Shown: positions 54,001-63,723, counted from the stretch's first letter. The stretch: 64,000 nt of DNA from Plectosphaerella cucumerina (GCA_020746995.1 JAGPXD010000003.1:6076001-6140000), one strand, 5' to 3'. Notes: generated by a model from the sequence alone, not told the origin. Translations and numbers: made by a program.

Positions 54001-55147
54001 CCTGTATATCGCCACCCACAAAACGCTGACCGCAACCGGGCTGGCAGATCTGATGTTTTCCCGCGTTTTCAAGTATTTCGGAATGCCCGCGGGCATCGTC
54101 TCTGACCGCGGTTCCCTTTTTACCAGCAGATACTGGCAGACCCTCTGCTGGAGGCTAGGCCTGAGACGGCGGCTCAGCACAGCCTTCCACCCACAGACGG
54201 ATGGCCAGACGGAGCGGCAGAACCAATCTCTTGAACACTACCTGCGCAGTTACTGTTGTTTCCAGCAATCGGACTGGGCAACCCACCTTAACCTTGCGCA
54301 GTTCACGTACAACAACGCGGACCATTCCAGCATTGGAACGTCGCCAGCAATGGCGTTGATGGGATTCATTCCAACGGCGCCAGGAGACGCCTCTTTCAAG
54401 GGGGAACTGGCTCGGGAACCCGCACTTGCAGCCGATGAACGAGCGCGGGAGCTGAGGGACACGAGAGTCCAGATTCAGCTTTGTTTGAAGAAGTCAGCAG
54501 TTCAGCACGCCAGATGGTACAACAGTAAGCGGTTGGAACAGGAGTTCGCAGTTGGCGATTGGGTTCTGCTGGCCACCAAGCATATCAAACAGCGCAGACC
54601 CAGCAAGAAGTTGTCGTATAAGTATCTGGGCCCATTCCAGGTAACTGCGGCAAGAGAACCACACCGCTTGGCGTATCAGCTGGATCTTCCCAAGGAATAC
54701 CGCATCCACAACGTGTTGCCAGTCTCCATGCTGGAACCCTTCCACCTCAGGGAGGGCCAACAGCTGGAAGACGTGCGCAGGGAGCGGGAAATTGTCCCTG
54801 AAGGCGAAGAACCGATGTATCAAGTTGACAAGATTTTGCAGCACCGCGGGCCCAAGCACAAACGCCAGTACTTGATCCGCTGGCAAGATTGCGAGCCTGA
54901 AGAAGATTCCTGGGAGCCAGCAGTTAACCTCACTGAAGATCTAGTTCAGCCGTACGAAGCAGCAGTTAGTGAGTCACGGGAGAAGAAGAGCAGCCAGAAC
55001 CAGGAGTCAATTCAGGGCCGAAGCCCGCAGGGAGGAGAGATGGCCGAAGGCCGGGAACCGCGCAACCGCGCAAACCGAAAACAAACCCAGCAGAAGGGCC
55101 GCAGCCCGCGGACGCCGCCGCAACACAAACGAAAACGACAATCTTAG
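51008..55147 (+). CDS. pol: pol polyprotein of the chromovirus (in frame with gag, after one UAG)
   Basis: Open in the gag frame directly after its TAG for about 1,379 codons. The order is an aspartic protease (LLDSASDVNSIS, active-site D-S-A), reverse transcriptase (LRLCVDYRGLNRVT; MPFGLANAPATFQ; YLDD at 52208-52219), RNase H (ETDASKYAIGAILLQ; DTGEGELLAIV), integrase (HHCC: GHLGANRTRKL...CEICQKTKSR; catalytic D, D, E in SIDFITGLP, VSDRGSLF, GQTERQNQ), a GPY/F-type segment (YLGPFQV), and a C-terminal chromodomain (YQVDKILQHRG; YLIRWQDC; DSWEP) that would direct insertion to marked chromatin. No domain is broken. The stop overlaps the stop of the antisense gene. Confidence 0.93.
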   Translation, partial: DEGPCTSLSRGLTATARLRVKNRWETQRVLLDSASDVNSISWGLIQQLGEDGNLLALTDEDRALKTVVGTEIPCRGKYRVRIKLKDEWGAEKQQLEIFYVLEGDSDLILGMPWLTEINPKIDFRSRTWRYPLTADRIEIQHSGSSRGLQNAKAIFQLRAQGHFSRDPRGHFVRALLCEETTYTNAKTGTMRICAVQQKKEKATAGKDEKQQIPEPYRDLHEFFSEDQANSLPEHSAADHTIELLEGEEPPWGPLYPLAQAELEVLREYLDTFLVRGWIRHSVSPAGAPVLFVPKKGGKLRLCVDYRGLNRVTRKNRTPIPLISEILDRLSSSEIFTKLDCRNAYHRLRIAEGDEWKTAFRTRYGHFEYLVMPFGLANAPATFQAFINKVLTGLVDTICIVYLDDVLIYSANPADHHNHVRAVIQRLQGAGLYASLDKCEFSTKSVEYLGYIVSPNGISMSPAKVQALEEWPLPESIKDIQQFLGFTGFYRRFIRNYSKITVPLTDHLRQSSTARPFRLTPEAAAAFYKLIQRFKEGPLLRFYDPTLPTRLETDASKYAIGAILLQQHPEGWLPVAFRSRKLSPAETRYDTGEGELLAIVDALKEWRHYCCYSQSAVSVLTDHFNLQFMRGAKNKRSSTRHYRWLDTLAGFDLEITFRPGKANSADALSRRPDHKPNAADETSLDNVSQRLQQQLTLAEKGGVARIAAIRITPRGQLTQLWQKDRSQPQSARGQYAQFAATRGKALEPPSGTEAGDAGSELPAGTAGLDQRALPETADGQLGVPWVDYFRKAQREDAFSAALLEQLREQAAGPGEGKASAGNPDEARRRKRTRGAAAMERQLAESESQELLANPKFRPAEWFNPADWVQGQDGLLRFRGRLYAPQVDALRQEILETFHDAATAGHLGANRTRKLISSSYFWPGLPKDVRKWVNTCEICQKTKSRRHKPFGKLQPLPIPTRPWEEISIDFITGLPNSSTPTGRKCCDAILVVVDRFTKYSLYIATHKTLTATGLADLMFSRVFKYFGMPAGIVSDRGSLFTSRYWQTLCWRLGLRRRLSTAFHPQTDGQTERQNQSLEHYLRSYCCFQQSDWATHLNLAQFTYNNADHSSIGTSPAMALMGFIPTAPGDASFKGELAREPALAADERARELRDTRVQIQLCLKKSAVQHARWYNSKRLEQEFAVGDWVLLATKHIKQRRPSKKLSYKYLGPFQVTAAREPHRLAYQLDLPKEYRIHNVLPVSMLEPFHLREGQQLEDVRREREIVPEGEEPMYQVDKILQHRGPKHKRQYLIRWQDCEPEEDSWEPAVNLTEDLVQPYEAAVSESREKKSSQNQESIQGRSPQGGEMAEGREPRNRANRKQTQQKGRSPRTPPQHKRKRQS

Positions 55148-56606
55148 GGCCGTAGCCCGCCCCCGCAGGGGACTTGGTGCTGCCTACTGGCAGTATTTGG
55201 CCTGGGACAAGGGTCAGCGGTTGCACACCCACAAAGCAGCAGTTGACGAACGGCGATGGCCTCGACCGCCGCGGCAATGCGCTCCTGGGCGTCCGCGAGA
55301 CGCACCAGGGCAGCATCGCCGGGCGGCGAGATGCCAGACGGCACAGCAGCCGCAACAGCGGCACCGGTATCAAGTGCGGCCTGACCCGCGGTCATGGCCG
55401 CCACCGCGACCGAACGATCCTCCTCTTCGACGGCCGGAGCGGCCTCAACTACGGCCGGAGCCGTTTCAACAGCGGCAGCCGCCGCAATCTCCCCCTCAGA
55501 CTCGGAGGACTCCTTCTTCTAAACTGCGGTCAGACCCAGCAGGAACAGCACTAGGAGACAACTTACGGCGACCCGTAAGCCGCGGGCCAGACGCAGGGCG
55601 CGCGTCGCCCGCCTTCCGGCCACCTTGAAGATCTGGCGCAGCTATAACTAGGGTCAACACCAGCACTTGTGAGACGGCCCGACTGCTACCTACGGCGGGG
55701 AACTCGGGCAAGCCCAGGGCCTCAGCTTCGGCCATGCCCCGAAGGGCGGAGACAAGGGCTTTGCCCCGAGCAGGGGCCTGGTGGGAGTTGGGAATCTAAC
55801 TGCGGTCAGCACATGGGACTAACAGAACTGAAACACCATATCGTACAGCCGAGCACTTGTGGCCAACCTCGGCGCAAGCACAGCACGCCCTCATGGAATC
55901 TAGACCAGATCAGCACTTGTTACGCCGGATGCCGCAGTTGACGAACTTTGCTGCGAGTAGCAGCCCGCCACCTGGCCCCCTACAATGCGGCGAATGCAGG
56001 AGGCGCAGGGGAGGTCACGCTCCTCGCCCTGAACGATGCCGCGGCCCTTGGCCTGACGATCCAGCAGTTAGTCAACTATACAAAGGCCGGGACTGGGAGT
56101 ACACCTACGGCGCTGCCGGGCTCAGCAGGGGGGCTCTCGGGAGCAGGAGAGGGGGGCTACCAGCAGTCAGACAACAGACAACCCAACGGACCCAGCACAC
56201 GTACGGCGACCACAACCGAGGGCGCGTCGGAGAGAGGAGACTTCAGCAGTCAGTATTGTACAACCGCACTTGCGGGGAGCGCGCATACAGAGGCCGGAGC
56301 CGGAGACGAGACAGCCGGAGTGCCCGGCTGGGCGACAGGAGCAGGCTTTTCAGCAGTCAGCAACGAGAACCGCGCAACAGGGAGTCGGGCAGCACTTACA
56401 GAACCCTCAACAGAGGGGGCGGGGGAGGTAGGCTGCGAACTATCAGACTTTGTACGACCGCGGAACGGCAGGGCGACTGCGCATACCGAGGGCGAGCGGC
56501 CGAGGGCTTCAATCTCGGCCTCGTAGGCCTCGAGGTCGCGCTTGCGAGGGGTCAGCACTTGCGCCGCAAAGAATGGAGAGACAACCGCGCGTACGAAGTT
56601 GGGCAT
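55144..56606 (-). CDS. Antisense 11-exon gene inside the retrotransposon: cysteine-cluster protein
   Basis: Minus-strand exons 56606-56595, 56540-56487, 56447-56400, 56345-56289, 56240-56205, 56156-56109, 56052-55947, 55899-55847, 55795-55694, 55641-55567 and 55518-55144 total exactly 966 nt, 321 residues. Introns are 39-56 nt, nearly all phase 0, with donors GTA(A/C/G/T)(G/C) and an AGTGCTGAC-like or CTGAC branch element near the acceptor. The protein has a charged start (RDLEAYEAEIEAL) and a proline/alanine/serine linker. A cluster C-x2-C-x11-C-x9-C-x2-C-x6-C follows at 101-136, like a zinc cluster with a longer first loop. Then come a helical part (GKALVSALRGMAEAEALG) and an acidic/alanine-rich tail (LVRLADAQERIAAAVEAI). 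Function unknown. The 39-nt intron is the least certain. Confidence 0.65.
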
Positions 56607-57106
56607 TGTGGACTACGGACGGGTCAGCTAGGGAACTGCGGGAACTGTAGAAGCGCAAAACAACGTACGGATCGAAGTTGGGAACTACTGCAAACGGACG
56701 AGCCAAAAGTCAGCAAAACACCAAAACCAGCGCGCGCAACGCAAAAAGCCAGCACATACGTGGCAACAGAGAACTGGAAACGGCGGAGAAAACAGCAGTC
56801 AGCAAAAGGATCGAACAGCGCGCGCGCGCGCAGGCGTGGGCGCGCAGACGGGGTGAAATACGCACTTCGTGGTGGCCAGGGAATTGGGAAAAGAAGACGC
56901 GCGAGGGGCCCGGGACCAAATTACAGATATATCGGCGGCGCGCGGCGCGATCCAGCTCCACCACTCGGTGTGGGGCCGCGCAGTGGGGCCGCGCCTCGGG
57001 CACCCAAGTGAGGGCATTCAGCACTTGGGATATCACCAGATTGACTACGACTGCGGGATTACAGGAGTTTCAGGGCCTTGTAGCGGCTCGCGAGGACGCG
57101 AGCCCT

Positions 57107-57117
57107 AAGGGGAAGGG
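57107..57117 (+). other. Polypurine tract
   Basis: AAGGGGAAGGG, ending three bases before the 3' LTR. It is the expected primer for plus-strand DNA synthesis. Confidence 0.75.
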
Positions 57118-57120
57118 CTA

Positions 57121-57327
57121 TGTCAGAGGCCCCCGCACTTCCAGGGCTGTAGAATGCGGGGAGCAGAGCTAATGGCAGCGCCTGCGCCCATATAGTAGGG
57201 GCCTGGCCCCCCCTCCAACTGCTGGAGGGGGTCAGAGATCAGTTTGTACGAGACCTCTACCATACCTCCAACCGCGGAATACACCTCTTGAGCCTCCATC
57301 ACTCTGCTGGAAGACCGCACCCTGACA
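57121..57327 (+). repeat. 3' LTR (207 bp)
   Basis: Identical to the 5' LTR over all 207 bases by direct reading. Confidence 0.95.
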
Positions 57328-57332
57328 GTTCC
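57328..57332. repeat. Target-site duplication GTTCC (right)
   Basis: Pairs with 49451-49455. Confidence 0.9.
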
Positions 57333-57769
57333 TGACACCAGTTGCAGCGACCCGCCTCATTCAGCCCCGCTCGGGATAGTCGAGCTGGTCTGGGTGTTCC
57401 TCAGACAGCTAGATAGAGCGAGCTTCAAAGCTTGCGGAAGACGCCATGACGATGTCGTTGTACGTGACCTTGGAGATGAGCGGGGAGGGTCCTTCCAGTC
57501 ACACACGCAGTGGCTCCACTAGGCCTTGCGCCAGAGCGTAGCTGCACCAGCACAGCCGCAGAACACGTTGTCGTTGTCTTCTCCGCCATATCCGTCAGAG
57601 GTTCGCCAGATCATAGCCCAGGTGAGAGATGAGTCCACCAGAGCCATGATGGCCTGGTCAAGCATCTCGCAGTGGTGCGGCCTGGCCGGCGCGACTGTGC
57701 CATGCTGCTGAAAAGGCAGCACCGCGCCGCCGGAAGGGGCAAGCGAGATGCTGAAGCGCGTTCACTGTC
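57333..57769. other. Intergenic, no gene recognised
   Basis: Sequence that adjoined the GPI-type gene's upstream region before the retrotransposon inserted. It may include further eroded patatin-gene sequence near its right end. Confidence 0.4.
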
Positions 57770-58640
57770 AGATTCGTCGGCCTACCCGTGACGACCATCG
57801 AACAGAAGCCCAGCCACTCTGGAGACACGCGGATGAGCTGACGCGCAGAGGCGTCGTGAGGCCGAAGGAGACCTGTGGAATATCCTGCTTTTTGACCAGC
57901 GAAATGTGGCTGACGCAGCGCTCCCGGGTGCGGGAGAGTCCCTTCCGGGCAGTATGTCCGCCATCCCAAAGCTGACGGTTGCGCGTCTTCCTCCGAAGCA
58001 CGTCTCGAGCGCAGGCTCGTTCAGGAACCCCACCCTCGATGACCCGACTCTCTCTGCGCTCTGCAAATTCGACCATCTTGCCTCCACGAGAGCAGGCCGA
58101 GGAACGCGAGAGCGACCGACGATATGTACGACCCGTGGGCGCTCCCGAGGCAGCAGCGCTACCCCCGCTTCACCGTGTACTTTGGCGGCGGCGCGCCGAC
58201 GCTGATAGACGCTGGATCCGTGCTGAATATGGGGGGAGAGCGTCGGACGATCCGTCGCTGGCTAGGCCGATCCCTGCTGCATGGCTGCGTCTCCTTGACC
58301 TGCGCCCGGAACGCCGGTATCGGCTGGGTTCTCTGCGGAGGAACGAGCCCGGCTTTCGGAGCTGTCCAGGGGAATATCAGGAGGTCGTTGCAGATCATGC
58401 TGGACGGCAGGCCTGTGTTCACGGTCGATGAAGCGGCGTGCTTTCAGAGGGAAACTTTCGGGAGGTGATCGGGCTCGACGCGCAAGGCATCTTTAGATAG
58501 TTCTGCAAGAGGGGTTGTCGGAGCTCTGCGGGAGAGATTGTCGGAGCTCTGCGAGAGGCATCGTCGAAGTCCTGCCACATCGGCAGGTTGCCGTTCACCA
58601 CAGAGTGGCTGGTCGCGCTCCAGGGCCTCGATGTAAGTTT
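57770..58640 (+). pseudogene. Broken second patatin-like gene
   Basis: Pieces in shifting frames match the 3' half of the intact patatin gene in order: VGLPVTTIEQKP (VGLPVATIDKKP there), VVRPKE (VVRPGE), FLRSTS.../DPTLSALC (DPTLSALC), RYPRFTVYFGG (RYHRLTVHFDG), and RSLQIMLDGRPVFTVDEAACF (SVQIVVDGRPMTAIGDAACF). The last matching block is GLDV/ALQGLD near 58625. There are many frameshifts and stops, and segments have been deleted. The active-site serine region is not present. Confidence 0.75.
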
Positions 58641-58899
58641 GGTCGATAAAATTCCCGGAAGGAAACGAGAGTGTATTCGGAGACCAGTCCGACGAACTGA
58701 CGCAGGGCGTTGTAAAGCATCCGAGGCGCAGTAGAGCCCTCAGCAGGTCGAGGAAGTTGAACTCGATAGAACCCATGTCGAGTGTGGTCGAAATTACCTC
58801 CTTGCTGACTAGCCAGCTGCTGGTATCACGTGCCGTGTGCAGGTCATCATCGCGCGGGGCGCGTAAAATCACGAGTGAGAATTAAACTACACTGCCACG

Positions 58900-59394
58900 C
58901 TACGTCTCCCCAGGCTCGAAAAGAACAGCCCGCACCCTGTCCCGCAAGCTCGGCTTCCCATCCGCGCTGTTCGCCGGCTCGCTTCTCATCTGCCTCACGA
59001 TGTGCCCTTTTGGTGGCGGCGGGGGTGCTGGTGGCGACGAAGGCGACGTCGTCGTCGTGTGGTCTTGCACCATCTGATGGAGGTTCGTCTCGATGTCCTC
59101 CATCCGTCTGTACAAGTCCTCGTCCCCGCGCCTTGCCGTGCGGTCGGCAAGGCCCCGCCTCTGTTGCACCACCTTGACCCGCAGCGTCTCGTTCTCCATG
59201 GACAAGGCCCGATTCACCTCCAGCGTGCCTTGGAGTTTCTGCTCCGCCACCCGCAGCCGTTGCCTATACTCCCTGCACCTGCAAGGTGGCTGTTCGTTCC
59301 TCCCGACCGCGTTGTAGACGTCGAGGATCATGCACGATACCTTGTACAGCGTCCTGCGGACCTCGTCGGAACTTGCCTCGTCTGCCACGTCCAA
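58900..59394 (-). CDS. Small coiled-coil protein, unknown function
   Basis: 164 residues: an N-terminal helix (RRTLYKVSCMILDVYNAVG), a CRC motif, a coiled coil (LRVAEQKLQGTLEVNRALSMENETL) and a threonine/serine/proline-rich tail with a run of prolines (PPAPPPPPKG). A fragment of a sister gene lies at 43514-43672, and a possible distant relative at 24707-25260. An upstream first exon, as in the 24.7-kb gene, cannot be excluded. Confidence 0.5.
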   Translation of the reverse strand: MDVADEASSDEVRRTLYKVSCMILDVYNAVGRNEQPPCRCREYRQRLRVAEQKLQGTLEVNRALSMENETLRVKVVQQRRGLADRTARRGDEDLYRRMEDIETNLHQMVQDHTTTTSPSSPPAPPPPPKGHIVRQMRSEPANSADGKPSLRDRVRAVLFEPGET

Positions 59395-59762
59395 CCGTGG
59401 CGTGGGCGTGTCGACCTGCGTTTGTCAGAGCGGCCCCGCATCATGGTCGACCCGCACTGTACCATACCTGACGTTCGTCCGTGTTCATTACGGCGGCTGC
59501 ATGGTGCGCAAGCTGTGTCGGCACAGCGGCCGACCTCTGGTATTTCAGGGGCCATGCAGTCTTGCGAGGACGTGTTGGCGGCCTACTGCCAGGGCCCTGG
59601 GTCGGGCCTTGCTGCACGGTCGCCTCGACAGCCGAGCTTTGGGACCTGTTTGGTCCTCGACCGTGACCGATAAAGCGCTCGACGGCCGACGGCCTTGACG
59701 TCTGTCGCCTTGTGCAGTGTGGTACCTACGTTGTCCTGCGTGGCTCCTTGCGTTCACGAGCC
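59395..59762. other. Divergent intergenic region
   Basis: 368 bp between the coiled-coil gene and the DUF1996 gene, expected to hold both promoters. Confidence 0.4.
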
Positions 59763-60941
59763 ATGCAACTCCGCGCTTTTCTGGCCGCAGCGCTCACAGC
59801 GCTCACGGCCCAGCTCGGGCGGGCGGCCCGCGATGCGCAGACGTTTGCCTTGCTACAGTTCAATGGTGGCGAGATCTTCCGCGGCCGCCTCGATCCCATT
59901 GTCTCTCCCGGTCGCGTCTCTGAGCATGTGCACGGCGTCGTGGGCGGAAGCGGATTCGCAGCCGATGCCACTGGCGAGAGCCTTGCCCGTTCAAGCTGCA
60001 CCAGTGCAAAGGCCGCCGACGACAAAAGCGCGTATTGGTTTCCGTGGCTCTACTTTCACGATCCAGCGACCGGGAAGTTCGAGTCGGTCGAGATTAGCTA
60101 TGTGAACGTATACTACTTGTGAGCGGCCGCGCCCGGCAGCCTCGTCCGAGCAGCTTGATCCCTGTTGACCGTACCCAGCTTTGAGCCAACGGACGACCGC
60201 ATCACCGCTTTCCCCCAAGGACTTCAGATCGTCAGCGGCGACGCCAGCACCCGGGTCGCGCCCTGGACGCGCGGACGACTGAACCTGGACCCTGACAAGG
60301 GGGACATTCAGCCGGTGCAGTGGAGCTGTCCTCGATCGCCGAACGACATCAACAACCCGCCCTCGTGGCCCCCCGGGTCCGACGGCAGCACGGCGGGCGA
60401 GGTGGACCCGGGGAGCTACAAGGCTGAGGCCGGCACCGGGTTCCCCGATGTCGACTGCAACGGGTTCGCATCGCCGCTGAGAGCAGACATACACATGCCG
60501 TACTGCTATGACCCCAGCAAGCGCCTCGACGAGTACCAGACGAACATGGCTTTTCCGAGGTTCCAAGGCGGTAAGTACAATTGTCCGGCGGGGTGGATTC
60601 ACGTCCCGCACATGTTCATCGAGGTCTACTGGAATACGCCCGTGTTTCGGGGCCGCTGGCCGGAGGGTCAGGGGACCCAGCCATTTGTCCTCTCCAACGG
60701 CGATGCGACGGGCTACAGCTCTCATGCGGACTTTCTCGCGGCGTGGGACGAGAGCGTGCTCCAGGGCGTGATCGACTCCTGCAATGCCCGGTTTGCGGGG
60801 ATTCACTCCTGCCCAGGCGTCAGTAGCAACCCCGTCAGCAGCTGCCGGGCAGAGAAAGCCGCGCCCGGAGATGAGGTCGTCGACGGCGTGCTTGATGCAC
60901 TGCCCGGCGGGAAGCCTCTTCAGGGGTGGGAGGGGAGGTAG
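59763..60941 (+). CDS. Secreted DUF1996 protein
   Basis: Exons 59763-60118 and 60179-60941 (60-nt intron, GTGAGC...ACCCAG) give 372 residues. Signal peptide (MQLRAFLAAALTALTAQLG), then the DUF1996 landmarks: RLDPIVSPGRVSEHVHGVVG, SCTSAKAADDKSAYWFPWLY, LQIVSGDAS, FPDVDCNGFASPLRADIHMP and the conserved end of the domain YSSHADFLAAWD. DUF1996 proteins are common secreted fungal proteins, sometimes fused to WSC domains, of unknown biochemical activity. This one is complete and has no WSC domain. Confidence 0.88.
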
Positions 60942-61577
60942 CCTGTTGGGCAATGTTGCAGGTAGAACGTCATCTAGTGGTTTGCAGGTACATACCGAAT
61001 AGAGTGGACGTCAAGACACATCCTATTAAAGGCCTCTGAGGCTGCAGGAGCCCGAGCAGCTGGTGCATTGCTGAGGGCGACGGATGAGGTCCTCAACCTG
61101 GGAGGCGAAGACCAGTCGTTCGGGACGAGTTACTCGACGCACCTTGTTTCTTGAATAGCTCCCAGAGCCATGGGCATAAACGAGGCTCTCAAAGCGACAA
61201 TGTTCCGTGAAGCTTTGGGTGATTGGCCGGATCCCTATGCTGCCAGTCGCTATCGCTCCCTCCTATGTGCTCACCTTTGGCGATGCGGCTGACGCCAAGC
61301 TCGTTCCCTGGCGCTCTCTCGCTGTCTCGTCCAGGTACATAGCCATCCTTGATGTCGGCCTACTGGGGACCGCTACAGCTGTGGAGCCTAGGGCGCTGCG
61401 TCGCTTGGCTCCTCGTATGGTGGTGGTGATGATGATTTGGGCGTCACTGTGGACACATGATGGTGGTAGTCACAGTTCGTCGCCCCGCTCACATTCATTT
61501 CAACAGATCAACTTGCTTTACTAGGGAATACTATCTGGGCGGACCAAGACTCTAGGAAATGAAGACTGCAGCCCCAA
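60942..61577. other. Convergent intergenic region
   Basis: 636 bp between convergent genes; nothing recognised. Confidence 0.45.
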
Positions 61578-62516
61578 TCAAGTCATCTTCGAGCGCATGT
61601 ACACGATAACCCGAACATTCTTCAAAAGTCCGATGCGCCTGCCCTTGGCGACCTCCGCGTTGGGAAGGTTCAGAATCGTCTTTGCTCGAAGGCCAACCAG
61701 AAGAACATCACGCCTATCGGTTCCCATCATGTACAAGCCCTTTGCAGGAACATAGACTGACAGCTTCTCCGTTTCCATCGATGTCGTCGCCCCAAAGCTG
61801 CCTCGCCCCAGCTCCATCTTGACACGTCCCCGCGTCCCGAACTTCTTCGCCCCTCCATCTTTCTGGAGCTCCACGCCCGGACGGCAAGGTGCACCCGACT
61901 TTACAGCGGCATCGAAAAGCGTCTCGTCATTCCCGAGGCGTGTGTACAAGGGTCCACTAAGCTGTCGGAGGCGCGGGTCTTCCATACTCATGAGACCCTG
62001 CTGACCCGGGTCGAACTCGCCCTGCATTGACCCAGCACTCAAGAGGACCTGAGGCTCCCCGTCCTTGACACAAGTTTGGACGCTCTGAACAAAACAACGC
62101 AGACGCCCGGAGAAGCGCACATCGGCCTCCAGCCGATACCCGGTGACATATACCTCCGTCTTCTCCGCATTCTGCAGCACACTGTCCACAAATCCGGTCA
62201 GCGGAACCTCCAAGTAGTTCGCACCGGCCGAGAGCCCCTGACCATATAGAGGGATGGGGATCGTCGTGAAAGACGCTTGGATCGGGTCGCCATACTTGCC
62301 CGCTGACGAGGCTATGCTGTTCCACGCCCCTCCGAAACCTCTCGCTCCGCTTTCCCGCGAATACCCGTCCTGGAAAGTCCTCCGGTGATCGGCTGCGTAA
62401 GAAGAACGGCGACGGCAGCAAGAAAATCGCCCACTGCTCCAGCGGGGGCCTCGATACGCAGACGTCCTCTTCTTGTAGGTCATTGTCCACTCGCTCAATC
62501 TCCACGTCAGATACAA
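61578..62516 (-). CDS. Unknown protein, N terminus unresolved
   Basis: The reliable part is about 62390-61578, beginning FQDGYSRESGARGFGGAWNS and continuing SFTTIPIPLYGQGLSAGANY, KTEVYVTGYRLEADVRFSG, LMSMEDPRLRQLSGPLYTRLG, ending VRVIVYMRSKMT. A second protein-like block in another frame upstream (about 62590-62450, SNFLTLFPLVSDVEIERVD) is probably an earlier exon; a GTATCG...TACGCAG intron (about 62450-62388) lies between them but does not keep frame in my reading. No family recognised. Confidence 0.45.
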   Translation of the reverse strand: MYLTWRLSEWTMTYKKRTSAYRGPRWSSGRFSCCRRRSSYAADHRRTFQDGYSRESGARGFGGAWNSIASSAGKYGDPIQASFTTIPIPLYGQGLSAGANYLEVPLTGFVDSVLQNAEKTEVYVTGYRLEADVRFSGRLRCFVQSVQTCVKDGEPQVLLSAGSMQGEFDPGQQGLMSMEDPRLRQLSGPLYTRLGNDETLFDAAVKSGAPCRPGVELQKDGGAKKFGTRGRVKMELGRGSFGATTSMETEKLSVYVPAKGLYMMGTDRRDVLLVGLRAKTILNLPNAEVAKGRRIGLLKNVRVIVYMRSKMT

Positions 62517-62590
62517 GAGGGAACAAGGTCAAGAAATTGCTCTCCTCGCTGGTCTTGCATTGGGTGGAAAGGCGGGAGGCTCGGGGGAAA

Positions 62591-63723
62591 GGCCTCAAGG
62601 CATCCCTCCAAGCTTTATACGTCAAAAGACGTCGGTCTCCACTCGCTGTGCGCCCTCCTCCCCGGGCCAATCGACTGCTCCCTCCGTCCCTCGTAGTGGA
62701 CGCGTTGATTATGTAACCAAGATCGTCGACTGTCCTCCATGCAAGAAAAAACAGAGAGGCCCTCACCCAGGCTCACACCGAAGACCGCTGGTCGACGCGA
62801 GCCGTGCAGGCTCCGGTCTCCGCCCGGGAGACTCCCCACTCCATTATTCGGGGATGTCGGGAGCGCCGTCGCTATCACCCTTGTGCCTAGCGTTTCCCTC
62901 GCGGGGTCCGTCGGTGTCTTTTGCTCCTCGTTGCGTACTGTCTCGGGCCTGGTTGTGCCTGTCAGTACTTCCACGACGTCGCCAGAAGCCAGCTGCTTCA
63001 TGCCAAGCGGCCACTGACTATGGCCTCGCAAGCGGCGATAGAAGCCCTCGTCTGCTGGTGCCTGTAGAGCCCATTCCACCCGATCGGTGTTGGTCCCCTC
63101 AATTAAGCCCATTCCCTTTCCCCAACAGACTCGAGCAGTCCCCGGAACAGCGACACAAGGTGCACCCCTTCCCTGGCATCCACAATACGGGAGGCCATCA
63201 ACGAGGAGGTGCCGCCCGCTGTGGTCCCTACCCAGGCATCCCGGGCAGCGACGCCCGAGTTGAAGAAAACACGCATGAGTGGGGACAGGAAACGCGGGAG
63301 GCCGACCACCACCAGCGCGGACCCGTGGCAAGAGAAGCTGTGCTTCCGGCTAATAGTGCCATGCGGCAGGCCGGTAGGTGCGGACAGGGATGGTCAGCTG
63401 AGACAGGAGTGATACCCAATATATGAGGTTTTTGTTGATCATTGGACAGGATCTGGGATCGTCTGCATCCTGACGCCACGACGCCCGGCTGCAGGCGTTG
63501 CTCGGTGCATGTCATCACATAGAACTCGGACATTTTGGCCAAGGTGAATACTGGTCGCCAATCGTAAGGTGTATATCGTAGGTCTCAATCTGCCTGATCC
63601 TCCAAACTCAAGTGTACTGATCCAAGCATGACAAAGGAAATATAAATGATACGCGAAATAGTAACCAGCGGAAATACTGAAGGCTCATGATATGGGAAAC
63701 CGTCTCAGCAAACAGAACAGTCG
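62591..63723. other. Region with several unresolved minus-strand coding-like blocks
   Basis: Protein-like pieces on the minus strand include GLIEGTNTDRVEWALQAP and FYRRLRGHSQWPLGMKQL (about 63115-62980) and SRIVDAREGVHLVSLFRG (about 63200-63140), in different frames. They may be exons of one small gene, but I could not join them with sound splice sites. Confidence 0.3.

Larger units (their letters stand above)
49456..57327 (+). mobile_element. Complete Ty3/gypsy chromovirus LTR retrotransposon, 7,872 bp
   Basis: Two identical 207-bp LTRs (TGTCAG...CTGACA), a GTTCC target duplication, a self-complementary primer site, gag with zinc knuckles, pol with protease, reverse transcriptase, RNase H, integrase and chromodomain, and a polypurine tract. 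The LTR identity and intact frames imply a recent insertion. About 2 kb lies between pol and the 3' LTR, far more than such elements usually have, and is occupied largely by an antisense intron-containing gene. It has inserted between the GPI-type gene and the patatin relic. Confidence 0.95.

Noticed and set aside
56101..56160. Apparent frameshift between antisense exons at a cytosine run
   Set aside because: A recount showed the run is six bases, which restores phase 0 across the junction.
55857..57011. 384-codon plus-strand frame in the 3' part of the retrotransposon, possibly an env-like third ORF
   Set aside because: It is extremely arginine-rich, has no signal or membrane segment, and overlaps the antisense exons, which read as far more normal protein.
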